23,678 nucleotides of DNA, from positions 1 through 23,678 of the forward strand of contig JASEFB010000017.1 in assembly GCA_030019325.1 (NCBI GenBank). The letters run 5' to 3'. The notes beneath the pieces are model-generated. The model did no database searches. It was not told the DNA's origin and saw nothing but the letters and a program-made list of their open reading frames with translations. A program made the position numbers and the translations under genes. Shown here piece after piece: positions 5,833-14,053 of the stretch (its first letter is position 1; each line of letters opens with the position of its first letter). The DNA is from an archaeon (GTDB lineage: Archaea > Halobacteriota > Syntropharchaeia > Alkanophagales > Methanospirareceae).

Positions 5833-7440
5833 TTGAAAAGAATGGTGGATAGTAAGATCTTTGAGGATGAGGAAATAGTGGCAATAAAATCACGGGAAAT
5901 AACACAGGTTCTCAGAGATTACCCCCCAAGCACTCACCAAATTGCAGAAATGCCCGATACGGAAAAAGGGCCGGGGGAAGAAGACCTGAAGAAATTCAGG
6001 TTAGATTGGCTACTTACCGATCCTCGTGCCCCTAATTTCTATTCCTGCATTCAATGCGGTGCGTGCACGGGCATTTGCCCCGCGGCTTCACTGGACAAGA
6101 GATACAATCCGAGAAGATTGGTCGAGTGTCTTATCACAGGATGGGGTATAGAAGATTATCCTTTAGAAAAGTGCTTTTCGTGCTATACCTGTAAATACGC
6201 GTGCAGAAAAGAAAATTGTGTGGCTGATATAATTAAGATTTTGAAGGAGAACGAGTGGAAGGGGTTAAACGTAAATCGTGAAAGATGCAGGGAAGAGTTA
6301 TACTGCAAATCCCTTTACGAGCGAGGTTTATGTGTAACATTTGATGCTCTATCTCCAGATAAGATTCCGGAATGGGGCTCTTCATGGGAGAAGATCTACT
6401 CTAATATGAGAAAGTTCAGATTGGAGCTTGGTCTTGAAGTGCATTGTCGAAAAATACCTCAAAAATCGCTTGATGAGATAAGAGAAATTGTGGATAGAAC
6501 AGAGAATAAAAAATTCAGGAAAGAAGGTGTGGCCGAGGAAGTAAAGAAAAGAATTCCTGATAATAAAATTTATTTGTTCCATAGTTGTTTCGCGGATGCA
6601 CACTATCCTGGTATTACCGAGAGTATAAAATACCTACTTGACAGGCTAGGCATTGACTACATAGATGATCCTCGGCACTCATCGTGCACCGGCTTTGGTT
6701 ATTATGTTAATGAAATACCGCTTTCCACAATGCTTGCGATAAATGCAAGGAATTTCGCTTTGGCAGAAGAAACGGGCTATCTAAATATAGCACCGATTTG
6801 TCAAACAAGTTACGGGGTGCTTACGGAATCGGCCGGGATTTTGAGGAGCGGAATAGGAAGGCGGATAAATGAAGAGGTATTGAGCAACGTGAACAGGAGA
6901 TACAGAGGTGAGGTCAATATAGCCCATATTTCAGAGATACTATGGGCTCACAGAGACAGAATAAAAGGGGAAGTAAAGCATAGCCTTTACGGTCTTCGAG
7001 TTGCCACGCACAACGGTTGCCACTATGCGAAGATGTTCAGGAAATCCGCCGTGCTTAATTTATTGGACGAACTCGTATCCATTACTGGTGCGGAACCTTT
7101 GGATTATGTGGAGAAGGGCTTATGCTGTGGTATGGGTTTTGATCATACGGTAGAACCAGAACGAAGATACCTTACCCGGATAATTGCCCGAAGAAAGCTT
7201 CTATCCGCTAAAGAGGCGGGAGCTGATGTTCTTCTCGTTGCCTGTCCAGGGTGTCAAATAACACTTGACAGGAATCAAGAACTTATTGAAGAAGAAAGTG
7301 GTATAGAAATCGGTCTGCCTATCATTAACTATGCCCAGTTTATCGCCTTAGCACTGGGTGCAGACCCCTACAAAGTTGTAGGAATACAAACTCATTCAAA
7401 CTCTCTCGAACGTATCTTGGAAAAGTTTGATATTCTCTAA
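5833..7440 (+). CDS. Heterodisulfide reductase-like HdrC-HdrB fusion protein
   Basis: A soluble 535-residue iron-sulfur oxidoreductase. Residues 66-130 are HdrC-like, with two [4Fe-4S] motifs: Cys72, 75, 78, 82 and Cys114, 117, 120, 124. Residues 245-500 are HdrB-like with two CCG regions. The second is complete (Cys396, Cys431-Cys432, Cys471, Cys474) and should hold a non-cubane-type cluster. The first is degraded: Cys252 and Cys323 remain, but the CC pair is Ser284-Cys285 and the last Cys is Ser326. The start is TTG 5833 or ATG 5842, both close behind the promoter. It leads an operon with marker 16, cysteate synthase and ComDE, with 14-28 nt gaps. Inference: an electron carrier for thiol formation in CoM synthesis rather than the catabolic HdrABC; GlpC-type dehydrogenase subunits are a less likely relative. 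Confidence 0.85.
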   Translation: MKRMVDSKIFEDEEIVAIKSREITQVLRDYPPSTHQIAEMPDTEKGPGEEDLKKFRLDWLLTDPRAPNFYSCIQCGACTGICPAASLDKRYNPRRLVECLITGWGIEDYPLEKCFSCYTCKYACRKENCVADIIKILKENEWKGLNVNRERCREELYCKSLYERGLCVTFDALSPDKIPEWGSSWEKIYSNMRKFRLELGLEVHCRKIPQKSLDEIREIVDRTENKKFRKEGVAEEVKKRIPDNKIYLFHSCFADAHYPGITESIKYLLDRLGIDYIDDPRHSSCTGFGYYVNEIPLSTMLAINARNFALAEETGYLNIAPICQTSYGVLTESAGILRSGIGRRINEEVLSNVNRRYRGEVNIAHISEILWAHRDRIKGEVKHSLYGLRVATHNGCHYAKMFRKSAVLNLLDELVSITGAEPLDYVEKGLCCGMGFDHTVEPERRYLTRIIARRKLLSAKEAGADVLLVACPGCQITLDRNQELIEEESGIEIGLPIINYAQFIALALGADPYKVVGIQTHSNSLERILEKFDIL

Positions 7441-7454
7441 TAAGCGAGGGAGAG

Positions 7455-8714
7455 ATGGAGAAGAGAAGGACAGTAGCGGAGATAACTGACAAACTAGAAA
7501 GAGGCGAGGGCGTAGTGATAACTGCCGATGAGCTTTGTAATCGTGTGCGGAGTGGGGAGGATATCGGTTTTGAAGATGTGGATGTCGTCACTTCGGCGAC
7601 CTGCGGCGTGATGAGTGGAACATTTGCCGTTCTTTCGTTTAAAGTCGCAGAGCGAGAAGAATTTGAACGTGCATCGAAAGTTTTATTGAACGGTGTGCCT
7701 GCTTTTGTAGGCCCTTGCCCGAACGAACGGCTTGGTATCGTTGATGTGATGGTGTATGGCACTTCTCACAGGGATAATAGATACGGAGGCGGACATCTTT
7801 TCAGAGATTTAGTTTCGCATGAAGAGATAGAGGTCGTGGTTGAAACTATTGATGGTCGAAGAATAGAAACAACTACAACCCTTAAGGAAATTCCATTTGC
7901 GAAGCTTTGTAGTACGAGAAACGCGTTTAGAAACTACCATGCATTTGTAAATCCACGAGATAGCGAAGTGGCTTCGATATTTTCAGTGAGCAAGTTTGAA
8001 GGAGCTTTCAAGGAACTGAGTTTCTCCGGCTGTGGTGAGCTAAACCCATTAGAAAAAGACCCCTTTATGGAGACAATCGGCATTGGCACGAAAATCTTGA
8101 TGAACGGCGCTGTGGGTTTTGTTATCGGAGAAGGAACACGAAGTTCACCAGAAAAGCCAAATTTGATGGGGATTGCAGATATGCACGGGATGCTTCCTGA
8201 GTATCTAGGGGGATTCCGGACTTCAGCCGGACCTGAGATATGGACCTCATGGGCAGTGCCTATCCCTGTATTGAACGAGCACGTGTTGGAAAATGCGAAA
8301 AAGCTGGACGAGGAGATAAAGCTTGAAGTTCTTGATGTCCATAACAGGCTCCCGGTAGGTGAAATAACCTATGCAGATGTCTGGCGTGACTTCTCCGTGA
8401 GGTATGATCGGTCAGACTGTATCGAATGTGAAGAGTGTCAAGTTGAGAGCTTGTGCCCTACAGATGCATTTGATGCTGAGGCTAAGGAAGTGAACGAAGA
8501 TTTATGTTGCAACTGTGGCGCATGTGTGCATTTATGCAAGGGTGGTGCATTTAGCTGTAATCTCGGCGTTGTTTCTCTTGGGGAAAAAGAAATTCCCGTG
8601 ACCTTGCGGCAGTCAGACAGAAGAAGGGCCTCAAAATTAGCCGAAATGCTGAAGAAAAAGATTTTGGATGGAGTCTTTACGCTTTCTGAGCCAGTATCAA
8701 ACTTAGACGCTTAA
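7455..8714 (+). CDS. Methanogenesis marker 16-type protein (DUF39 + two [4Fe-4S] ferredoxin motifs); candidate last-step CoM enzyme
   Basis: 419 residues. Residues 1-300 are a DUF39 domain, the family of the archaeal homocysteine-forming aspartate-semialdehyde sulfurtransferase of Methanosarcina (MA1821). Conserved-looking cysteines sit at 50 (A-T-C-G-V-M-S-G), 88, 152 and 193. Residues 315-372 are ferredoxin-like: Cys322, 325, 328, 334 followed by P, and Cys351, 354, 357, 361. This DUF39-ferredoxin layout matches the TIGR03287 marker-16 family. The known DUF39 reaction turns an aldehyde into a thiol with sulfide and two electrons, which is exactly the change needed to make CoM from sulfoacetaldehyde. 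Its place between an HdrCB-like protein and two CoM enzymes supports that role, but this is inference. The ribosome-binding site GAGGGAGAG precedes the ATG. Confidence 0.85.
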   Translation: MEKRRTVAEITDKLERGEGVVITADELCNRVRSGEDIGFEDVDVVTSATCGVMSGTFAVLSFKVAEREEFERASKVLLNGVPAFVGPCPNERLGIVDVMVYGTSHRDNRYGGGHLFRDLVSHEEIEVVVETIDGRRIETTTTLKEIPFAKLCSTRNAFRNYHAFVNPRDSEVASIFSVSKFEGAFKELSFSGCGELNPLEKDPFMETIGIGTKILMNGAVGFVIGEGTRSSPEKPNLMGIADMHGMLPEYLGGFRTSAGPEIWTSWAVPIPVLNEHVLENAKKLDEEIKLEVLDVHNRLPVGEITYADVWRDFSVRYDRSDCIECEECQVESLCPTDAFDAEAKEVNEDLCCNCGACVHLCKGGAFSCNLGVVSLGEKEIPVTLRQSDRRRASKLAEMLKKKILDGVFTLSEPVSNLDA

Positions 8715-8732
8715 CATAGAGGATAGTGAAAG

Positions 8733-10028
8733 ATGAAAAATGCAAAGTATCACCTGGAATGTTTTGAAGGCGGAGAAGTAATTACAGATAGATATACAAA
8801 TACGTGCCCTGAAGGTCACGATTCGTTGTTAAGAACGGTGTATAAAAGAAAGAGGATAAGGCGGCTTTCAGGGTGGGGGATGTTTAACTACATCGACTGG
8901 TTGCCCGTAGAAGAGACTTTACCTATAAACGTGAGTCCAATTACATACAAAAGCGACGGATTTGGAAGAGAAATCGGATTAAAGAATTTGTATATCAGTT
9001 TCAGTGGTTACTGGCAAGAGAAAAGCGTATTCATGAAGACCTGTACCTTCAAGGAGTTAGAAGCGCCTCCCACTTTTCAACGAGCAAAAGAGAAGTGTGA
9101 GAAGATCCTGGTGGTGGCTTCTGCGGGGAATACATCAAGAGCGTTCGCTGAAGTTTCTTCTCTAACAGGAATGCCAGTAGTAGCAGTTGTACCAAGAAGT
9201 TGTATTTACCGAATGTGGACAACCACGGAACCGGAAAACCACGATAGCATTTTCTTAATCTCCAGGGATGGCGATTATTCAGATGCAATTGCGACAAGCA
9301 AGGAGATAGTGAAAATAGGGGGATTAATAGAGGAAGGAGGAGTAAGAAATGTGGCTAGGAGAGATGGAATGGGCGTTGTGGAGCTTGAAGCTGCATTTTT
9401 TATGAAGGTTTTGCCTGATTATTATTTTCAAGCCGTGGGCAGTGGCACGGGTGCAATTGCGGCATGGGAAACTTTTATCCGGCTGATTGAAGATGGCCGA
9501 TTCGGTGAAAAGATGCCGAGGATTGTTATTTCTCAGAATCTCCCTTTTGCTCCGATGTTCAGTGCATGGCAAGATGGCAGAGCAGAGATAATCGCAGATA
9601 AAGACATGAGAAATGCCGAAGATGCGATAAAGAAGATGTATGCAGATGTGCTTTCAACGAGGAATCCGCCTTATTCCATCAAAGGAGGTGTATATGATAT
9701 GCTTGCGAGCACAGAGGGGAAGATGTATGGGATAACCAACGAAGAGTGCATGGGAGCTAAAAAGTTATTTGAAAGCGAAGAGGGTATAGATTTGGACCCT
9801 GCGGCATCAGTAGCGGTTGCTTCTTTGATTAAAGCCGTTGACGAAGGCTTCGTTGGAAAAAAGGATAAGATTTTGTTGAATATCACGGGCGGTGGGTATA
9901 AGAGGTTGAAGAAGGAATTTAAAATGTACGAAATAGAGGAGCGGATGGAAATAAAATCAAATTCTCTGGGTCAATTACCGTTGGATGAGATTGAAAGAGA
10001 GCTGAAGGAGTTTGTTAAGGCTTTATAA
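8733..10028 (+). CDS. Cysteate synthase-like PLP enzyme (threonine synthase homologue)
   Basis: Predicted to make L-cysteate from O-phosphoserine and sulfite, the entry to CoM in Methanosarcina-type archaea (characterised enzyme MA3297). The 431-residue product is a fold-type II PLP protein: the T-F-K-E-L-E-A segment carries the probable PLP lysine (Lys107), S-A-G-N-T-S-R at 130-136 is the substrate/carboxylate-binding asparagine loop, G-S-G-T-G-A at 236-241 is the phosphate-binding glycine loop, and N-I-T-G-G-G-Y-K-R lies at 383-391. The N-terminus has a C-P-E-G-H segment of the sort seen in zinc-ribbon-like threonine synthases. The specificity call rests on length, motif flavour and the ComDE neighbour; an ordinary threonine synthase is the alternative. 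GAGG lies 10 nt before the ATG. Confidence 0.85.
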   Translation: MKNAKYHLECFEGGEVITDRYTNTCPEGHDSLLRTVYKRKRIRRLSGWGMFNYIDWLPVEETLPINVSPITYKSDGFGREIGLKNLYISFSGYWQEKSVFMKTCTFKELEAPPTFQRAKEKCEKILVVASAGNTSRAFAEVSSLTGMPVVAVVPRSCIYRMWTTTEPENHDSIFLISRDGDYSDAIATSKEIVKIGGLIEEGGVRNVARRDGMGVVELEAAFFMKVLPDYYFQAVGSGTGAIAAWETFIRLIEDGRFGEKMPRIVISQNLPFAPMFSAWQDGRAEIIADKDMRNAEDAIKKMYADVLSTRNPPYSIKGGVYDMLASTEGKMYGITNEECMGAKKLFESEEGIDLDPAASVAVASLIKAVDEGFVGKKDKILLNITGGGYKRLKKEFKMYEIEERMEIKSNSLGQLPLDEIERELKEFVKAL

Positions 10029-10056
10029 GTAGAGTAAAAAAGAGCTAAGTGATTAA

Positions 10057-11196
10057 ATGTACGAAACAGAGAGAGAAGTAATAGAAATATTAAAGAGAAA
10101 CAAAATAGAGGTTGTCTCAACGCTACCATGCGAGAAAATAAGTGCACTGTTGCGGTTAGTCGCGCGAGAAGAAGCATTTTGTCATGTGGGCTTGAACAGG
10201 GAAGAAAATGGCGTTGGGATCTCAGCAGGCGTCTACCTCGCCGGCGGTAGGCCTGCGATGATTATCCAGAGCACGGGTTTAGGGAATTCTATAAATGCTA
10301 TTATGTCTCTTACAGTCACTTATGGGCTGCCGTTACCGATCATAGCGAGCTGGCGTGGCGTTTACAAGGAGAATATAGAGGCTCAGGTCCCGTTTGGAAT
10401 GGCGTTGCCCAACGTTTTAGATGCGTTGAGCCTAAAATACACGCTAATAGAGGACTCCTCACAAATGGAATCAGTAGAAGAAGCTATCCAGGATGCCTTC
10501 GCTCATGAAAGACCGCATATTGCACTCATCTCGCCGAAGACGTGGGAAAGCGAGGATATAATTAAAGAAACCGCAGGCCTTCGCCAGAGAAGTTCTCGCA
10601 CATTTGTGTATGAAAGGGAACGTAAGGAGCCGGAAATGACGAGATACGATGCGATAAGGATAATAACAGAATATCTAAGCGATGAAGCCGTTATCGCGAA
10701 CATAGGTGTCCCAAGCAAGGAACTTTATGCCGCTAAAGACCGTGATTTAAATTTTTACATGCTCGGGAGTCTGGGTCAAGCTTCCCCTGTTGGATTCGGT
10801 GTTTCATTGAAATCAAAAAGAGAAACGATGGTGCTCGATGGAGATGGAAGTCTGCTGATGAGCAACATTTTGCCGGTAGTTGCGGATAAGAAGCCAGAAA
10901 ACCTTTCCATTGTTTGCCTTGATAACGGCACATGGGGGAGCACTGGAGACCAACCTACACCTTCTTACGTGGATATGGAACTGAAAGCAATAAGTGCCGG
11001 CATAGAGAATACGAGGGGGGTTAATACGGAAGAAGAGCTGCGATTCGCCTTGGAGCGGTTATACGAGGAGGCAGGTCCGAGATTTCTCCATGTCGTCGTG
11101 AAACCTGGTAACGTCGAAGTAGAAGATATAAAATTGAAAGCCGAGCAGATAAAGAGGAGATTCACGAAGGCGGTCATCAGCGATCTCATAGTATAA
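10057..11196 (+). CDS. comDE: Sulfopyruvate decarboxylase, fused ComD-ComE
   Basis: Thiamine-diphosphate enzyme that decarboxylates 3-sulfopyruvate to sulfoacetaldehyde in CoM biosynthesis. Residues 1-165 correspond to ComD (pyrimidine-binding half): L-N-R-E-E-N-G-V-G at 46-54 contains the cofactor-activating Glu, and Q-S-T-G-L-G-N-S follows at 71-78. Residues 190-379 correspond to ComE (pyrophosphate-binding half), with G-S-L-G-Q-A-S at 237-243 and the ThDP/Mg motif D-G-D-G-S at 261-265 through to D-N-G at 289-291. At 379 residues it equals the two subunits joined, as in the fused protein of Methanosarcina, and is too short for acetolactate synthase. The aminotransferase that makes sulfopyruvate from cysteate is not encoded here. 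Last gene of the operon, 28 nt after cysteate synthase; no strong ribosome-binding site. Confidence 0.92.
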   Translation: MYETEREVIEILKRNKIEVVSTLPCEKISALLRLVAREEAFCHVGLNREENGVGISAGVYLAGGRPAMIIQSTGLGNSINAIMSLTVTYGLPLPIIASWRGVYKENIEAQVPFGMALPNVLDALSLKYTLIEDSSQMESVEEAIQDAFAHERPHIALISPKTWESEDIIKETAGLRQRSSRTFVYERERKEPEMTRYDAIRIITEYLSDEAVIANIGVPSKELYAAKDRDLNFYMLGSLGQASPVGFGVSLKSKRETMVLDGDGSLLMSNILPVVADKKPENLSIVCLDNGTWGSTGDQPTPSYVDMELKAISAGIENTRGVNTEEELRFALERLYEEAGPRFLHVVVKPGNVEVEDIKLKAEQIKRRFTKAVISDLIV

Positions 11197-11220
11197 AATT
11201 TGGTGGCATTACTGGTCATT

Positions 11221-11269
11221 ATTATACAATTGGGCAAATTTGTTAGACAAAAATAGAAAAGTTTAAATA
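11221..11269 (+). promoter_or_regulatory. Promoter/operator block of the ABC importer (copy 2 of the shared element)
   Basis: Reads ATTATACAATTGGGCAA, then the palindrome CAAATTTG, then AAAAATAGAAAAG and TTTAAATA at 11262-11269. It aligns over its whole length with 5761-5808, with one 1-nt gap just upstream of the BRE. It lies 25 nt after the comDE stop, so the importer has its own promoter rather than relying only on read-through. Confidence 0.65.
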
Positions 11270-11318
11270 ATGCATGTGTGTATTAATATAAAAATGTGGG
11301 AATTTAGGGGGTGAAGAA

Positions 11319-12383
11319 ATGAAGAAGGAAACAGCTGTTATTATCTCAATTGGCATTATAGTTGCAGGCATTATTATCAGTGCCGGTTATTATGCAACCA
11401 AGAAGCCAGTAGCGCCGGTTAAGTCGGAGTTGGAGGTGATAAGAATAGGGGTACAACCAAGTGACCATCACGTTGCAGCTTTTTTAGCGCTGGAGAAAGG
11501 GTGGTTCGAGAAAGCAACCGGAATTGAAGTGGAGCACAAAACCTTCCCTACCGGACCTCCTGAGATGGATGCTATGTTAAGGGGAGAGTTAGATGTGGCT
11601 TATGTTGGTGCAGCTCCACCTATACCTAAGATAGCATTGGGGATGCCCGCGAAGGTAGTTGCGGTAGTGCAGATGGAGGGTTCGGCAGTAGCTGCAACTC
11701 TAGAGCTATATGAAGGATATGAAGTAAAAGGACCTGCTGCACTGGAAGGTAAGAAGATAGCAACATACCCACCCGGGTCCATACAGCACACTGTGTTAAG
11801 TAAATGGCTTAAGGAGCAAGGATTGTTTGGGAAAGTTGAAGTGAGACCGCAGGGACCTAAGGAGCAGATAGAATCTCTAAAGGCTAAGGCTGTGGACGCA
11901 ATCTTTGGACCAACTCCTGTCCCTTATGATGCAGAAATTAAAGGCTATGGCAAGGTTATATTGGCGAGTGAGGATTTGTGGCCTAAGCATCCATGCTGCG
12001 TTCTTTTGATATCGGAAAGAATCCTAAGGGAATATCCAGATATTGCAGAGAAGATAATTGCGGTTCATTTAATAGCGCAGGAGTATGCGTTAAGGGATGA
12101 AAATAGGGATGAGGTCTTGGAATGCATCGAAAAATACACGGGGATATCCAAAGAGGTGAACGAACCTTGGCCAAGATTTATACTGTACGTAACTGACCCG
12201 AGTGTCCATGAATGGCAGGAGAGTTACAATATTATGTGCAAGGTTCAATATGACTTAGGGCTAACTAAGGATGCGAAAGGTAGAGCTGTACTTGTATCAG
12301 TGGGGGATATGGTAGATTGCACGCCTTACAGAAGAGCTTCAGATAGGGTCTCGGAGGTAAAAGGTATACTTGGTTTAACATGA
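11319..12383 (+). CDS. ABC transporter substrate-binding protein, SsuA/TauA (NMT1-like) type
   Basis: A 354-residue solute-binding protein. Residues 6-27 form one hydrophobic segment after M-K-K-E; there is no lipobox cysteine, so it is probably held at the outer face of the membrane by an uncleaved N-terminal helix. The mature part begins V-I-R-I-G-V-Q-P-S-D-H-H and continues with F-L-A-L-E-K-G-W-F-E, G-P-P-E-M-D-A-M-L-R-G-E-L-D-V-A-Y-V-G-A-A-P-P, and L-E-G-K-K-I-A-T-Y-P-P-G-S, the usual course of sulfonate, nitrate and taurine binding proteins. It starts 6 nt after AGGGGGTGA. The stop overlaps the permease start (ATGA). The shared promoter block with the CoM operon points to a sulfonate-type substrate (taurine, sulfoacetate, CoM or similar); this is inferred. 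Confidence 0.85.
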   Translation: MKKETAVIISIGIIVAGIIISAGYYATKKPVAPVKSELEVIRIGVQPSDHHVAAFLALEKGWFEKATGIEVEHKTFPTGPPEMDAMLRGELDVAYVGAAPPIPKIALGMPAKVVAVVQMEGSAVAATLELYEGYEVKGPAALEGKKIATYPPGSIQHTVLSKWLKEQGLFGKVEVRPQGPKEQIESLKAKAVDAIFGPTPVPYDAEIKGYGKVILASEDLWPKHPCCVLLISERILREYPDIAEKIIAVHLIAQEYALRDENRDEVLECIEKYTGISKEVNEPWPRFILYVTDPSVHEWQESYNIMCKVQYDLGLTKDAKGRAVLVSVGDMVDCTPYRRASDRVSEVKGILGLT

Positions 12384-13135
12384 ATACAAAATACTTACAA
12401 TTTCTTCCCCTCCTTTCTTTCCTTTTTTTATGGGAGATTCTATCGCGCACTCTCTTGAATCCTCTTATAATTCCCCCTCCCTCTGTTGTTTTTAAAACAT
12501 TAGCAATAATATTAATAGGTAATCATCCTGTTTATTTCCTCCCTCTTGACTTCTTATATAGCCTCTACCACTATGTTACAGGCTTTGGTGTTGCAATTTT
12601 GTTGGGAATACCTTTGGGCATGGTCATTGGATGGTTTAGATCCGCTGATAGGTTCTCTTACCCGTTGATCGAGTTAATTCGACCAATTCCTCCAATAGCT
12701 TGGATTCCTATAGCTATCGCTATATTGAAACTAACTCATGAAGCTGCGGCTTTCGTAATCTTCATTGGTTCTTTCTGGCCTATCCTTCTTAATACCCATT
12801 TTGGAGTGAAGTCTGTTGAAAGGACTTGGATTGATGCAGCCCTCACATTAGGGGTTAATAGCAATGGAACAATGTTCAGGAAAGTAATTTTTCCCGCGTC
12901 GTTACCTGCTATATTCACTGGGATAAGGGTAGGCTCAGGCGTATCGTGGATGTGTGTTGTTGCTGCGGAGATGTTTGGAGTTTCTAACTATGGAATGGGC
13001 TACAAGCTTGACTTTGCGAGGGGTTTCTCGCCAGATGTTGTGATATCTTATATGATAGCGATTGGAATAGTTGGATTTGCACTTGATAGAATTTACAGAT
13101 ATGGTGAGAAGAGATATTTAAAATGGAGGGGGTAG
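12380..13135 (+). CDS. ABC transporter permease, SsuC/TauC type
   Basis: Integral membrane subunit of 251 residues with about six hydrophobic segments, starting with L-L-S-F-L-F-L-W-E-I. The cytoplasmic EAA loop that docks the ATPase is at about 152-183: D-A-A-L-T-L-G-V-x-x-x-x-x-F-R-K-V-I-F-P-A-S-L-P-A-I-F-T-G-I-R. P-L-I-I-P-P-P-S near 28-35 and R-P-I-P-P-I-A-W-I-P at 101-110 are typical of sulfonate/nitrate/taurine permeases. It overlaps the binding-protein gene by 4 nt and is followed 39 nt later by the ATPase gene, so one importer operon is clear. Length is normal for the family. Confidence 0.92.
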   Translation: MNTKYLQFLPLLSFLFLWEILSRTLLNPLIIPPPSVVFKTLAIILIGNHPVYFLPLDFLYSLYHYVTGFGVAILLGIPLGMVIGWFRSADRFSYPLIELIRPIPPIAWIPIAIAILKLTHEAAAFVIFIGSFWPILLNTHFGVKSVERTWIDAALTLGVNSNGTMFRKVIFPASLPAIFTGIRVGSGVSWMCVVAAEMFGVSNYGMGYKLDFARGFSPDVVISYMIAIGIVGFALDRIYRYGEKRYLKWRG

Positions 13136-13174
13136 TCAGGTAGGATGGCAGTGAAATAAGAGTGGCATAAACAA

Positions 13175-13939
13175 ATGAGCTACAAATTAGAGATCTTGAA
13201 TGTAACGAAGACGTTTAATTCAGAGGAAGGAGAGATAAAGGCATTAGAAGATGTTAATCTGAGTGTAAATTGTTGCGAGTTTTTATGTATCCTAGGACCT
13301 TCGGGCTGTGGTAAAACCACATTGCTAAGACTGATAGCGGGTTTGGACTACCCAAGCAGTGGCGAGATTATCTTAGATGGAAAAGAAGTCAAGGACCCTT
13401 CTCCGGATAGAGGGATGGTATTTCAGGAATTTTCGTTATTCCCGTGGAGAACGGTTATCAAAAACGTTACGTTCGGGCTCGAGATTCAGGGAATTGACGA
13501 AGAGGAGCAGTATAGAGTTGCTAATGAATACATAGAGCTTGTAGGTCTAAAAGATTTTAAAAACTGTTACCCCTATGAGCTTTCGGGAGGCATGAAGCAA
13601 AGGGTAGCGATTGCACGAGCGCTTGCAACGGAACCTGCTATCTTATTGATGGATGAACCCTTTGGCTCGGTGGATGCGCAGACGAGGAATGTGCTTCAGG
13701 AAGAGCTGCTTCAGATCTGGAAGAGAACAGAGAAGACCATCTTGTTTGTGACCCACAGCGTTGATGAAGCGGTATATCTTGCGGATAGAGTTGCCGTGAT
13801 GTCCGCAAGACCGGGTCGCATTATTGAGTGCATGCGTATTAATATAGCGAGACCGAGGAAGCGAACGAGTGTAGAGGCGAATGTGATTAGAGAGAAGCTC
13901 CTTACGCTGCTTAGCTCAGAATCCCTAAGAATTGGGTGA
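13175..13939 (+). CDS. ABC transporter ATPase, SsuB/TauB type
   Basis: Cytoplasmic ATP-hydrolysing subunit of 254 residues with every ABC motif intact: Walker A G-P-S-G-C-G-K-T-T at 41-49, Q-loop Gln84 (V-F-Q-E-F-S-L-F-P-W), signature L-S-G-G-M-K-Q-R at 136-143, Walker B I-L-L-M-D-E at 156-161, D-loop S-V-D, and switch His194 (F-V-T-H-S-V-D-E-A). The F-P-W after the Q-loop and the A-R-P-G-R-I segment near 211 are characteristic of the nitrate/sulfonate/taurine subfamily. No clear ribosome-binding site lies before the ATG. Third gene of the importer operon; no second ATPase or permease is present, so a homodimeric transporter is expected. Confidence 0.93.
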   Translation: MSYKLEILNVTKTFNSEEGEIKALEDVNLSVNCCEFLCILGPSGCGKTTLLRLIAGLDYPSSGEIILDGKEVKDPSPDRGMVFQEFSLFPWRTVIKNVTFGLEIQGIDEEEQYRVANEYIELVGLKDFKNCYPYELSGGMKQRVAIARALATEPAILLMDEPFGSVDAQTRNVLQEELLQIWKRTEKTILFVTHSVDEAVYLADRVAVMSARPGRIIECMRINIARPRKRTSVEANVIREKLLTLLSSESLRIG

Positions 13940-13990
13940 TGGTTAATAAGTTGAAAAGTGATGGCAAAAAATCACCTAAGACATAGTAAT

Positions 13991-14047
13991 CTTATAAATA
14001 ATGACAAAAATAAGCGATAACTTGGTATATGAGAAAGAAAAAGGAGG
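13991..14047 (+). promoter_or_regulatory. Promoter box and ribosome-binding site of adkA
   Basis: CTTATAAATA at 13991-14000 is a good archaeal TATA box. AAGGAGG at 14041-14047 lies 6 nt before the ATG at 14054 and fixes the start. The distances imply an mRNA leader of about 30 nt. Confidence 0.6.
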
Positions 14048-14053
14048 AAAATA

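Noticed and set aside
5833..7440. GlpC/glycolate-oxidase-type iron-sulfur subunit
   Set aside because: Those share ferredoxin plus CCG layout, but the marker-16, cysteate synthase and ComDE neighbours and HdrC-style cysteine spacing favour an Hdr-like protein.
8733..10028. Plain threonine synthase
   Set aside because: Same superfamily, but the neighbourhood (ComDE, marker 16) and the T-F-K-E-L-E-A active-site context favour cysteate synthase; not fully excluded without an alignment.
10057..11196. Acetolactate synthase or phosphonopyruvate decarboxylase
   Set aside because: Too short for acetolactate synthase and lacking its middle domain; phosphonopyruvate decarboxylase is similar in size, but no phosphonate genes are nearby and cysteate synthase is.
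13961..13978. Hairpin GTGAT...ATCAC as terminator of the importer operon
   Set aside because: Short 5-bp stem and no T-tract after it.
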